A DNA stretch of 64,000 bases from Canna indica (Eukaryota; Streptophyta; Magnoliopsida; Zingiberales; Cannaceae). The notes beneath the pieces were generated by a model. The model made no database searches, was not told the origin of the DNA, and worked only from the letters and a program-made list of their open reading frames with translations. The translations under genes and the position numbers were made by a program. The stretch is from contig CP136896.1 in NCBI GenBank assembly GCA_034359265.1, forward strand, positions 7,595,501 to 7,659,500, in the 5' to 3' direction. Below, piece after piece: positions 45,866 through 57,980 of the stretch. Each line of letters begins with the position of its first letter. Positions within the stretch are counted from its first letter, which is position 1.

Positions 45866-45958
45866 TACCAACAGATATATGTATCTGTTGGTAATACCAA
45901 CAAAAAATATCGGTTGGTAACACATCCGTCGATGAAACCTTCTTTTCTTGTAGTGAGA

Positions 45959-46339
45959 GGAGGGCGACGGGCCACCAGCTTTTGATTCTCCTGCGAGAGT
46001 TTATGGAGGAAGGAGAGGATGAAAGTTTGGCATGGTTGAATTGTTGGAGAGAGAGATGAAAAGATTAGGAGAAATTGGGTGTTTATATTAAGAAAGCAAA
46101 GCAATTATAATTAATTGTCGCATCTACGTATAATCAATTATGTTAATACAATTAATGTAATTATGCCTACATCTAAAAGGAAAAAAGTTTACGTTGAAAC
46201 TTAAATTGATAATTAAAATGAATGCACAACGCTTGCATAAATGCAAATTTGATTACTGTGCACAATTTAAATTAAAAGATACACATTTGCATAAATGCAC
46301 AACGCTTGGAATACTTTGTACAAATAAAGTAATTAGTAT
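45959..46339. other. Intergenic flank
   Basis: AT-rich. 46208-46310 has a short duplication of GCATAAATGCA and CACAACGCTTG motifs. No gene seen. Confidence 0.4.
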
Positions 46340-47726
46340 TTTGATTACCATGCACATTGCTGCACCGGAGATAGTGATAGGAGTGGGTATTAATTTCGGA
46401 GAGAGAGAGAGAGGTAGAGAGGTGGGTATTAACTTCGGGGAGAGAGATAAGTATGATAATTAATTTCGGAGAGAGATAAAATAGATGCAAAAAAAGATTA
46501 AATTTCCATTAAATATGAATTTCGTGTATATTTTGGTAATGGTCCTGCAATCATTAAATGTAGTTTAAATAATAATTAATAAATTTTGGTTGATTATTGT
46601 GCACATTATTGCACCGGAGATAGTGATAGGTGTGGCTATTAATTTCGGAGAGAGAGAGGTAGAGAGGTGTGGGGATTAATTTTTGGGAGAGAGAAAGGTA
46701 TGATTATTAATTTCAAAGAGAGATAAGATAGAAGCAAAAAAGATTAAATTTACTTTAAATATAAATTTCGGTTGGATATATTTTGGTAACAATATTGCAA
46801 TCATTAAATGTATATTTAAATAATAATTATTAAATTTCGGTGAGAGCCATACAAAAAATTCAAAAAAATTAAAAATTGCTATATCTGCAAACTTTCATCA
46901 TTAAATATAAATTTCGATTGTGTATATTTTGGTAATAGTCCTGCAATCATTAAATGTAGATTTAAATAATATTTAACAAATTTCGGTTGATTACCGTGCA
47001 CATTATTGCATCGGATATAGTGATAGGTGTGGCTATTAATTTCGGAGAGAGAGAGGTAAAGAGGTGTGGGTATTAATTTCGGGGAGAGGAAAATGTATGA
47101 TTATTAATTTCGAAGACAAATAAGATAGAAGCAAAAAAAGATTAAATTTACATGAAATATAAATTTCAGTTGTGTATATTTTGGTAATAATCATGCAATC
47201 ATTAAATATATATTATTGTTCGGTTAGAGCCATACAAAAAAATTCAAAAAAATTAGAAATTGTTACATCAACAAACTTTCCTCATTAAATTTAAATTTCT
47301 GTTGCGTATATTTTGATAACAGTTTTGCTATCATTAAATATAGATTTAAATAATAATTAATAAATTTCAATTGATTGCCGTGTACATTATTGTATCTCTA
47401 ATTTCAGTTTATTACCGTGCACATTATTGCATCGGAGATAATGATAGGTGTGGCTATTAATTTCGGAGAGAGAGATGTAGAGAGGTGTGGGTATTAATTT
47501 CAGGGAGAGAGAAATGCATGATTATTAATTTCGGAGAGAGATAAGATAGATGCAAAAAAGATTAAATTTATATTAAATATAAATTTTGATTGTGTATATT
47601 TTGGTAAGAATCCTGCAATCATTAAATATATATTTAAACAATAATTATTAAATTTCGATAATAGCCATACAAAAAAATTCAAAAAATTTAGAAATTGCCA
47701 CGTCAGCAAACTTTCCTCATTAAATA
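46340..47726. repeat. Array of ~400-bp AT-rich units with GA tracts
   Basis: The block GCACATTATTGCACCGGAGA followed by TAGTGATAGGTGTGG and TATTAATTTCGGAGAGAG recurs near 46352, 46601, 46998 and 47418, spaced about 250, 397 and 420 bp. A second marker, CCATACAAAAAATTC, recurs near 46847, 47230 and 47666 and again beyond the LINE at about 53928 (CCCTACAAAAAAATTC). The array was interrupted by the LINE insertion. Non-coding. Confidence 0.85.
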
Positions 47727-47759
47727 TAAATTTCTTTTTTTTTGCACAAATAAAGACTA

Positions 47760-50700
47760 AATTAAAGCTTTGACCAACGGCCAGAGAGTCATGATACAAA
47801 ATATTCTCGAGCTGTTGTGGTAGATTTGACATCCATATCATGGAAAATTTACCACCACGAGCTGAGTTTGCTGCACAGTGGGCGGCTTTGTTTGCATCTC
47901 CATGAGTGTATGAGATAGATACATGAGAGAAGTTAGACATCAAAAATTTGATGTCTATAAATAAAGAGCCTTAACTAGGAGGTTGGCTTGAATTGCTATT
48001 GATGATATCCACCAATTTCTTGCAGTTCGTCTCAAGAATAATATGGTTCAGTTTTCTGCCAAGTGCATAAGAAAGCGCAAAATAAATTGCGGAAGCTTTT
48101 GAATAAAAAGCGGAATAAGAGGTAAAATAATAACATGAGGCATAGATACACTCGCCTCGATGATTTCGTAGAATAATGTCAACTCCTCCTTCATTATTTG
48201 CAAAGGATTCATCACAATTAAATTTGAGCCAATGGTTAGGGGGAGGGGACTAATCACAAGCATTAATTAAAGAATACAAATTACCCTCAGGAATGTATGT
48301 ATTTGTAAATTGACTTGAGAAAGTCAATATTCGGGTCATTGCCTTAAGAATGGAATGCCTCGGTTCATCATGCATAATAGCATTTCCAAAATACCAAATA
48401 AACCAGATAGCATTAGCAACAATGGCTTTGGAATCCTGGTTTAAATTTAAACAATAATTCAACAAGATCCAGCCACCACAAGAAAAACAGGCATTAGTGA
48501 CGAAAAAATCCATCACTGATGCTTGAAAATCCATCATTGAAGGGTATCAGTAATGAAAATTTTTATCACAAATTCCGTCGCTAAAAGTCTCATGGCTAAT
48601 GCTTCATTTGCTCTTTTGAGACGGATGTGTCCGTCACAAAAATTTGTGACGGAAAAATTTTCGTCATAAAATCCGTCACTGATGTCGATGACCGAAAATA
48701 AATTTTCTGTCACTAATTATGATATTAATTATAATTTTTATTAATAAAAATATATCGACTATATTATATTGTAAATTTTTATAATATAATAGTATATTAT
48801 ATTATAAATTTTTATAATATAATAGTATATTATAATAATATAATAATATATAATAATAATCAATAATGATGTTACATTATATTATTATTTATACTTTTAT
48901 AATATTTTTAATAAATTTATAAAAGATAGCATGATAATAGACTTTTTGGTCTTATGATGTGTCAATTTATAAAATTAAAGAAACTTAGGAGAGAAAAAAA
49001 TTGATCCACATGGGACTAAAAAAAAAATATTTATAATGGTTAAGAATAAGTAAAAACCATTTTTAACCCATGTGAGACTAAACATGGTAAAATTTGTTTT
49101 ACTAATATTTAGTTTAATTTTGTATCGGAATTCTATTTCTGTCACTAATTTATCACTGTTATGTGGTAGCTCAGTGACGGATCTGTGACGGATATACAGA
49201 AAAAAATTCAGTGACGGATTAGTGTCGAAAAATTAGTTATGGAAATGAAATTCGTCACTATTCTGTCACTGATGCTATTTATTAAAAATTCTAAGCCAAA
49301 TTGATCAAAAATTCTATGACTGATTTGTGACGGAATCGTCTTATGTCGGATTTTTCGTCACAAATCTGTCACTGTTTTGGAAAAAAAAAAGTTCATTTCA
49401 CGTTATCACAAATCTGTCACAGTTTGTGACGGATTTTAGCCGTCACAAAATTTCCGTCACTAATACTCATTTTTCTTGTAGTGCTAGCTACCAGAATGCC
49501 AACTGTGTCTGTAGGAAAAATCCATATTAAGAAAAGAACCCAAAGCATTCCATAAATCATAGGAAAACTTACATTCAAAAAATAAATGTTTAAAGGTTTC
49601 GGCAAAGTTCAGACAGAAACAACAAGTGTCAGAAGCAGAAATACCCATCGAAAACTAGCGAGCTCTAGTAGGAAGTTTCTCGTGAAAAAATTTCCATAAG
49701 AACATCTTAACTTTCAGAGCAATATTCAATTTCCAAACTAAATTCCAAACTGGATTGATACCCACGGAAAAGTTCATTTGAATACTTTTAAAAACTATAT
49801 GCAGAAGAAGAGGAGGCAATTCCATTATTGTTAGGCATCCAAACCAGTTTATCATCATCAGGTTGTACCAAATCAATGCTTGTAATCTTATCCCATAATA
49901 ATTTGCCGTACATAGTAAGCCCAATGAAATTGGACCAGCTCTGATTCTGAAGCAAATGCTACACATCTGTAACTTGGTTAACCAGATTAATGTAAAAGTA
50001 AGTAGGCTTGATAGCAAGAGGCATGCCAAGAACCCAATTGTCATTTAAAATGAAAGTTCTGTTACCCGAGCCAATGATATGCTTAAAGCCTAAATGAAGA
50101 CTATTAAAGGCTAAAGTGAAGAGCTTCCAAGCATGAGAAGATTTATTAAGATTGTTATTATGGAAGGAATTTAGAGGAGGGTGTTTGGTCTTAACCAAAT
50201 TAACCCAAATAGAATTATGGTTGCTCAAATAGTTCTAGATTCTACCAGCTTTGAGGGAGAGACTCTTAGTCTTGATGTCTTGAATGTCAAGACCACCTCT
50301 ATTTTTAGGTAAAGTGATGGTATCCCAATTTATAAGATGAAGCCCTCTCTTATCAGAAGAGTTGCTCCAAAGAAAAGTTCTGATTCTAGATTCTATACTA
50401 GTAGAAAGCTCAGAGTTAATCCAAGTGACAGAGATAGAGTAAGTAGGAATTGAATTGAGAACTGATTTAATCAAGACAAGCTTTTTATTCGGAATCAAGG
50501 ATATGTTTATGGGTATTAGGGGAGGCCTTCTAGGAGATATCATAACACCTAGGTATTTAAAAGGAAAGTTACATTTTTTCATGCCTAAGTGATTACAAAT
50601 CCTATGCATGGTAGAGTTTGAGGTGGATCTAGGAAAGTATATGCTAGATTTGGAGTAATTAATTTATTTGACCAGTTAATTTTTCATAATTGGAGAAAAT

Positions 50701-52800
50701 ATTCTTAACAGAGTTAAGACTTTTCCTGTTTGCTCTAAGAACGAGAATAAGATTATCAACAAACATCATATGGGAAACAATGAAGTTATTTTTCAATTTG
50801 AAGGGTGAGTAGTGGCCATTATCAACAGCTTTGTTTATAAGCTGGGTTAGGGTTTGAGCCACCAGGATAAAGAGAAAAGGGGAGAGAGGATCTTCATGTC
50901 TAATTCCTTTGTTAGAAGAAAAAAACTTGGAAAGCTGGGAGTTGATAATGCAAGAAAAGATAGGGGTATTAATGCATGCCTTAATCCAATTTGTGAATTG
51001 GGAAGGAAAATTGTAAAGATTGAGGACCTTAATGATAGCCACTCTACTAAGAAGGTCAAAAACATTCTCAATATCAATTTTGATGATAATATAAGGATTT
51101 TTGCCCTTGGTATCAAAAAAAGAATGGACAAGCTCTTGGACAACAAGGATGTTATCCTGAATATGGTTGCCTTTGATGAAAGCAGATTGCTCATTGGAAA
51201 TGAGCAAAGGGAGGCAAGGCTTTAATCTGTTAGCAAAAAGCTTAGAAAAGATACGGTAAGAAAAGTTGCGAAGAGCTATAGGTCTAAAATCTTTGACCAA
51301 TTTAGGGTTTTTAACTTTTGGAATAAAGGTAAGCATAGTTTGATTTCAATCAAGAGGAACCGTGGAGTTAAGATAGAAGGAGTTAAGATCATGAATAAAA
51401 AAAGAGGAAATGATGTCCCAATAGCTTTTGAAAAATTTCACTATAAATCCATCATGGCCGGGACTCTTCCCATTGCCAAGAGAATTAATAGTGGATTTAA
51501 TTTCAGTCTCAATAAACTGATTAGTAAATGTCTCCTTTAAATGGGAGGGAAGGGTGGGGAGATTGGGCCAAGAAATAGATCGATGCGTCAACAGGAGGAA
51601 TATTGGTATTCCAAAGATTGTAATAATGAGAAACAAATACCTCAAGAATAAGACTGCTATCAGTGATGAAATCCTGATTTGAATTATGGATAGAATGGAT
51701 AAAATTAGTACGCCATCTCATCGTGACAATACAGCGATAGGATGCAATATTTTTATCTCCATCCATGATCTATCTAGCTAGCGTTAGATTTAGTCCACCA
51801 TTTAAGACAAATTTGCCTTTGGAGGGCCAACTACTTATTATATAATGATCTAAGCTTAAGGTGTAAATCATGAGGGGCAGAGGAAAGGAGTTCAAGAGAT
51901 TCCAGCATGTGAATGTCATCATTGGTGTTATTAAGCATAGTTTCAAGATTTCCAAAAGAGTTCTTGTTCCAATAAGCAAGGGCAGACCTGGTATTTTTAA
52001 GCTTGGAGGTAAGGATAGAGTTGTGAGTGAGAGTAGAAGGATGATGTCAATCATTGTTAATGACATCTCTACTTTCACTATGTTCAATCCAAAAATTTTG
52101 AAACCTAAATAACTTATTTCTAGGTTTCTTAGAGGAAGGAATGGAGAAAATTAGAGGCCTATGGTCAGAAGTGATTCTAGGCAAATGCTCAACAGAAGAA
52201 TGACCATAAAAGTGTAACCAGGCAGCATTAGCAAAGACCCTATCAAGACCTAGTCTGTTATTTGTCCAAGTCTATTTGCAGCCTTTATAACCTAGATCAT
52301 TGAAACCACAGTGAGTAATGAAAGATTTAAACTCAACAATATGTTTATGGAGCTTAAAAGGGAGACCACCTAATTTATCCTCAGAGTTTATAATACAGTT
52401 AAAGTCACCTAGTATAATCCAAGGATAAGAATTTAAATCATGAAGCATTAAAAAGACCATAAAGTAGCTCTAATGTTTGGATCAATGCTTGCATAAATAG
52501 AAGACATAAGAAAAGGTTCACAATTGTCAAATTGAAGAATGACATGCACAACTTGAGGATTAACAGAAATAACTTTAGCATTAACAACATTTGTATTCCA
52601 AGCAATTAAAATACCCCATGAGGCCCCATTACCGGGTTGAATAGCAGCTCTCCATGTACGGCCAAAGGAAGCAACAAGTTTATTAAAAAGCAAAACATTC
52701 AAATGTGTTTCCGGTAAAGTAATAATGTGAACATGCATAGTTTTAATTTGCGCAATAATGAAATCACGCACGGGTCTTCTCCAAGCCCCCCTCACATTTC
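47760..52800 (-). pseudogene. LINE ORF2: endonuclease, reverse transcriptase, RNase H (broken)
   Basis: Endonuclease 52815-52100: MKILN, stop (TGA for a conserved Trp), NVRGAWRRPVRDFI, THLPETH-like site (ITLPETHLN), WIILGDFNCI, then ITSDHRPL near 52160. Reverse transcriptase 51645-50660: NGKSPGHDGF, LTFIPKVKNPKLVKDFRPIA, EQSAFIKGNHIQDNILVVQE, KIDIENVFD, and the catalytic box as FVDN (family FADD). 50609-49960 holds the thumb and linker (KYLGVMISP, WINSELSTSIESRIRTFLWS). A zinc-binding region (KMFLWKFFHEKLPTRAR) is at about 49700. RNase H-like sequence (KFNCDES, SYTHGDANKAAHCA) is at 48240-47830. Multiple stops plus loss of the active-site Asp make it inactive. Confidence 0.85.
48474..49483. 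mobile_element. CACTA-like MITE nested in the LINE
   Basis: Left end CACCACAAGAAAAACAGGCA, right end read inward CACTACAAGAAAAATGAGTA, both continuing to ATTAGTGACGGAA-like sequence. The subterminal parts contain many copies of GTGACGGATTTGTGACGG-type motifs in both orientations. Interior AT-rich, non-coding, 1.0 kb. Flanks (AGC left, CTAGC right) do not give an exact 3-bp duplication. The LINE reading resumes on each side. Confidence 0.8.
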
Positions 52801-52802
52801 AA

Positions 52803-53892
52803 TTAAGAATCTTCATGTAAAACATTAATGGGGTTAGGGGAAAGTAAATCCATTGAGGAGTTGGAAGGTTTAGGTATGGGAGGTTTAGGCATAGAAATAG
52901 GCTTTTGCTTCTTATGCTTAAACATACCATCAGCTAAATGAGATTTATAAGCAGGAGACTTAGGAGGTTTAGGCTTTTTCAAGTGACTAACCCTAGAAAT
53001 AATTGAAGTTGAAGGTTCAGGGTTAGACGAATTCAACAAGGCAAAGAGCTCAACAGCCATACCTTCTAAGGTTTTCGAAGAAGGTGGAGCAAAGGTGAAG
53101 GTATTACGAGCCTCAGATTGAGCATCCTTTAGAGAATGTGCCGGGGAGGAGGCTAGGGGTTCTCAGGAGATGGCTGGGTGGAGGTGGGAATGGGATGAGG
53201 GATAGGGTTGATCGGGGAGGGGGTTTTAGTCTTTTAGAAGACCCAAGAGGATTAAAATCGCCTGAATTTCCATCTAAAGAAGAGGGGGTAGCACTTGAAG
53301 GGGCAGTGGGTTTAATTTTGTTCGGGGTCACTCGAGCACGATCATTTCCCAAGCTTTGGGTCATAATCGCGCTTCTAGGGTTCCGTCGGCTATTTTGTCG
53401 GCGTTGAACTTGAACCCACGGCCCATAAGAGGGCTCCGAAGGGGGAGAAACAAAAGAGTCATTCACTTCAACATCAACATATTTAATAGAAGAGTCATCC
53501 ATTAAAACATCATAACTCTGAATAATGAGAACATTCAGATTAATGCGAACATTCAAATCAAAATCAGAAGCTCCCGACACAGGATCAGTAGAAATACTAT
53601 TACTTTTAGAAGGACAAGAGAAATCCAAGTGGCCAACGGCGCCACAGTGAAAACAAAGAGATCAGTAGAAATACTATTACTTTTAGAAGGACAAGAGAAA
53701 TTCAAGTGGCCAACGACGCCACAGTGAAAACAAAGAGTTGGGATATTCTCATAAACCACTGGCTGAAAAAAATCGAAACCTTCACCGGAAAGCCACACGC
53801 CTTGCCGTACCGGAACATCAAGATTAATTTCGATACAAATTAACTCAAATATAGTGACCCCTTTGGAAAGAGAAATTATTGGGTCGCTATAT
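52803..53892 (-). pseudogene. LINE ORF1 (gag-like, CCHC zinc knuckle), frame-shifted
   Basis: From 53892 the frame reads IISLSKGVTIFELICIEINL and VRQGVWLSGEGFDFF, the end of a DUF4283-like domain, then a zinc knuckle CFHCGVVGHLNFSC. A 77-bp tandem duplication at 53584-53737 repeats the knuckle-coding part and, not being a multiple of three, shifts the frame. Downstream frames (53628-53113, 53060-52803) hold a Ser/Pro/Lys-rich region with SYGPWVQVQRR. ORF1 proteins bind LINE RNA. This copy cannot make a full protein. Confidence 0.78.
53584..53737. repeat. 77-bp tandem duplication in LINE ORF1
   Basis: 53584-53660 and 53661-53737 start ATCAGTAGAAATACTATTAC and differ at only a couple of positions. 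Each covers the zinc-knuckle codons. Confidence 0.92.
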
Positions 53893-53900
53893 TAAATTTC

Positions 53901-56203
53901 GATACAATAATTATTAAATTTCGGTGAGAGCCCTACAAAAAAATTCAAAAAATTTAGAAATTACCACATCAGCAAACTTTTCTTGGGAAAGCGCAACGTG
54001 GCATGCCCAAATCTTACTTTTATATATAGATATAGATTACCTTTGTTGTCGTCCAATGGAGAAAGATTGTTAATGCAGATAATCCTGAATATTTAAAGAA
54101 TCATCGATCCGATCCTCTTCCACATATCCTTTTCACTTAATCGAAAGGCCGTTGTTATTATTGTTGTATTTCAATAACAATATTAACTCAATAACAATAA
54201 TAACACTATATATCATATATATATATATATTATATAGGCATAGGCTCTGTTTTTTTATATAGATTTTATCTTACTTCAAGTTCAACAATTTTTCCATCAA
54301 TTCCATAAAATTAAGTTCAAGTATTCAAGTATATGGAATATACGAATTTTTCCCAATGGCTACATTACATTGATTTACAATTATTTTAATTTGAGAAATC
54401 TAAATTATAAAATAAAAATAAATGAGATCCAGACAATTCGTGGCATTAATTAATTAATTGATAATTGATCAGAAAGAGCGAGAGATAAGACAGGTGTGTT
54501 ATACGTTGGCATTGAGTCCAGTGGACTCACATGCCAGCTCTTTGTCCACGGGGCTCAATGACAATGTCAACACAGAGGATTTATTTTATATTAGGTGCGA
54601 GTTCAGTACTCTTACGTTCTCATTTTTTTATTAAATAAATAAAAAAATTAGAAAGAAAAAAACATAAATTAAGATACGGATTCGCACCCGGCACAGAACC
54701 AACCCACCAGCGTAGAGAGAGTCCCAGGCTCCCAGGGCGGCTGCATTCATTGCATTGAATACCATCGACATCAAAACGTTATGATGAATGCAACTCCACA
54801 TCCAGCTTGAAAATAAATTAAATGGACGGCGCCGTACGTTTTTGTAGACGCTCGTGCAATACATCACAGAATCTTAGTTAAACAATGCACTATAATTTAA
54901 TTATTTGGATATCGGCAAAGTTTGTATGTACCCGGTCGATTCAATAAAAAATTAAAAGTTCACTGAATACTGTAATATAATAATTATTCCAGATAAATTT
55001 ATTCCATTTAATGATTGAGCCTATTATCAAATAAGACATCATTACATGTTATCTACCATCATTCAAAAGTTAATATTTTATTTATTTATTCTATTAAAAA
55101 TAGCCATTTGAAAATATATGACATAAGTTGGATTAAATTTATCAAATAGGACATCAGACATGTTGCCTACCCCACGTGCTAAATTTAATAATATTATCTC
55201 ATCCATCATTGTGACCCATTAGACTCTACTACTATATTTTACTTATATATTTATTGTATTAAAAAAATTAGTCATGTGAAAATATATGACATGCCGGATT
55301 AAAAAAATATTATTCGATAAGCCTCGAGGATAGGATCCGATGATAAATTAGTTCCGGTAGATAAATCTATTAGGACAAATTTATTTGACGTATAATAAAG
55401 ATGAATAAAATTAGAAATAGATTTATATTTTTTATTGATTTAATATATAGATTACAAGAAAATAAAATTAAAAAATATAAATTTAATATTATATTTGATT
55501 TATATTAAATTTTAAAAAAAAATATTTAATACTTTCTCATTTGATATCATATTCTATTTCATTATATTCACTAAAGCAAATTTATCAAATGAAATTAAGA
55601 ATCACTGTACATTTAGTATGGTAACAAAGTCTTTAAGAACTTTAATTTATTATGACTACATTGAAACAGTTGTTGTCCTTATATATATATCATGGTACCC
55701 GGATTCTATCCTGTATAGAATCAGTTCTTAAGTTTTGGAACCAAACCATACCCTATTGGAACTTAAAATCGAACTCTATCCGGAATCATAGGCTCCAGCT
55801 CGGATTCCGATTCCGAGTACCCTATTGGAACTTGTTCATATACAAGTTCCAGGATACAGGTTTCGGGCACCCTATTGGAACATGTACCATGGAACTTGTA
55901 AATGAACAAGTTCCAGAGTACATGTTTCGATTTCGATTTTGGGTACCCAATGTGTTGGATCCGGAACTGGAACCAGTTTTAACAGGATCATAAATTTTCG
56001 TCCCGGACCATGCCCGAATTTAATTCGAATCTATCCGAAATCTACCCAATCGGATCGATTCCAACCGATTCTGAGTCTATCCGATACTCATGCATATAAC
56101 TATACATGAAAAATTATAAGTGTACACAAAATATAAAATATTAGTTAAATTTAATTCATTTGTGTTTACCGTTTAAAATTCACTAAAAATACTAATATAT
56201 TTC

Positions 56204-56244
<41 letters not shown>

Positions 56245-57620
56245 GTGAATTAAAAATTATTGTAATTAATTTTTATATTAAAATATCATAATTCAAATAT
56301 TGGTAATTGATTTTTTATTCAAATCTTTTCAATTAAGTATATTTATTTTTAATTATATAAAATAATATACTACTAAACTATTAATTTATTCATCAATCAT
56401 AATTTTATTATAATATATGATTTTTTACATTATACTAAATATGAGTAAATTAAAATTTATGCCCAAATATGTAATTAAAATTAATAAAATGATAAGACTA
56501 CTTTTAGGGAATATAGAACAAAGATCGAATTATGTAATAAATAATTAACTATAGAAAATTTAAAATATTATATTATAATTCAATTATAAACATTTGTTTC
56601 ACTTCCAAATTAAAGAATTATTCTTTATCTATATATTACTTGGTTAATATCATATATGAATATATGTGATATTTTTTTAATACTATTAATTATTTTGGTA
56701 TTGATATTATAAATTTAATTTACACAAAGTTTGATAATTTTGTTTGTCATAAATTTTAAAATTTAAAGTAAGAAATTTCAAGTGTAAACATCAAATAGCA
56801 AAAATATAAAGTAAATTATATCGATTAAAATTGCATAAAGTTTAGATAACTAATTTAAAAATCAAAAAATTAAAAATTATATAATTTTTTTAAAATATGA
56901 TATCTCCAGAATACAAAGCTAATATAACAAAATAAATTTATACATTAAAAATATATATAACATTTAATATTACCATAAAAAAATAGGTTCAAAAAATAAA
57001 TATAGAAAAAATATAAGAAGTGTGAAATTCATAATAATAATAAAAAGTAAATTGATAATAAAATGTAAATTATTCTCTTAATATTTTTAAGATAAAAATG
57101 ACTTCAATACATGAATAATGCTTCTATATAATTGTATGCATTTGTTTTAAAATATATTTATTCTTTAGAGTAATTTTTATAAAAAATATTCATGGAATCT
57201 ATATAAATTTCAATGGCTAAAATAAAGAAATAAAGAAATAAAAATTACAAAATATTTAGATAAAAATCAAATATGATAAAGATATATTAGAACAAATCAG
57301 AAAATAAGAAATTTAAATTGTTTTAAACTAAATAAAGTTGTTTGGTTTTGAAATATTACTAAAAACAAATTCAATAAATGATTTTTCAAAAACTCAAAAA
57401 AATAATATAAAAAATATTTCAATACATTTTTTCATTAACTTTTCAAAATAATAATAAATTCAAAATGAAAAACATTAAAAAATAGATTAATATTAAAAAG
57501 AAAAAGTTTATATAAATAGAGCACATTCTATAATTTTAAAAGATTAAGATTCTTAAGTATGAATAAAATGTAAATTTAAAAAGAGACATTAATCTTTTTC
57601 ATATTAAAAAAATGAAAATG
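53901..57620. other. AT-rich intergenic DNA, no gene seen
   Basis: 53901-53965 is the end of the ~400-bp repeat unit split by the LINE. 54440-54870 has mixed composition with no recognised domain. 55085-55140 and 55255-55310 share a diverged direct repeat (GAAAATATATGACAT). 55680-56060 is a GGAAC/ACCCTATTGGAAC-rich stretch, possibly from an hAT-like element. A long AT microsatellite lies at 56204-56240. 56240-57620 is extremely AT-rich with short open frames only. Confidence 0.5.
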
Positions 57621-57980
57621 TTGTGTTTACCTTGGCTTGGATTGAGAAGTTGGAAGAGTTCCGTGAGAGAGCAAAACTTGTTACATACCTCAATCGTATG
57701 ACAGTAGTCACAGTGATAGGGTCGATGGAGGAGCAGAGGGAGTGGCCATTGTCATCCTAGATGTCGGCAACGATGACATGAGAGTCTTGGTGAACGAAAA
57801 GCTTTGTCGTGCTCCGTTGAAAAAATGCAAATATATATAAGCAAAATAGATTGAGAGGGGGGGAGGGGAGGGAGAGAGAGAGTATTTATTTGATTTAATT
57901 GCACGGGGTAGAGATGTATTAATTTTGTTTAATTGCAAGAGAGAGATATATTAATTGCATCAAGGAGATAAAGAGAGATA
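57621..57980. other. GA-rich flank of the LTR retrotransposon
   Basis: Contains GAGAGAGA tracts (57862-57883) and ends in AGATA (57976-57980), the left target duplication. The same kind of GA-rich text resumes right of the element at 62642-62811. Confidence 0.5.

Larger units (their letters stand above)
30390..45955 (-). mobile_element. Complete 15.6-kb CACTA (En/Spm) element carrying host gene fragments
   Basis: Left end CACTACAAGAAAATAGGGTA at 30390; right end, read inward, CACTACAAGAAAAGAAGG from 45955. Both continue into CGACGGA motifs. Flanks are AGA on both sides (30387-30389 and 45956-45958), the 3-bp CACTA duplication. Both transposition genes run on the minus strand, so the 5' end is on the right. 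Contents right to left: GC-rich terminal region, WEB-family fragment, LINE scrap, CASP-like fragment, TNP2/TNPD pseudogene, TNPA-like gene (with copia debris in its first intron), AGCATGCT repeat array with an RFC4 fragment, and the repeated 3' subterminal region. Because TNPD is broken the element probably needs a helper. Confidence 0.92.
47735..53892 (-). mobile_element. L1-type LINE, copy 2, slightly 5'-truncated
   Basis: On the minus strand: ORF1 with a CCHC zinc knuckle, then endonuclease, reverse transcriptase, zinc-binding region, RNase H and a poly-A tail at the left end (T-run from 47735). Flanked by the 8-bp direct repeat TAAATTTC (47727-47734 and 53893-53900), inside the ~400-bp repeat array. 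The first coding triplets start right at the boundary, so the 5' end is truncated. A CACTA-like element splits the 3' part. Related to copy 1 at 8178-10245. Confidence 0.88.

Noticed and set aside
45373..45925. Open frames on both strands in the GC-rich CACTA end
   Set aside because: Low-complexity Arg/Ser/Pro translations and no homology recognised; better explained as terminal regulatory DNA.
54631..54867. Minus-strand 78-codon frame with a hydrophobic tail
   Set aside because: No motif, no splice or start context, AT-rich surroundings.
56204..56240. Long AT dinucleotide run as a possible origin or matrix attachment site
   Set aside because: Simple microsatellite; no further evidence.
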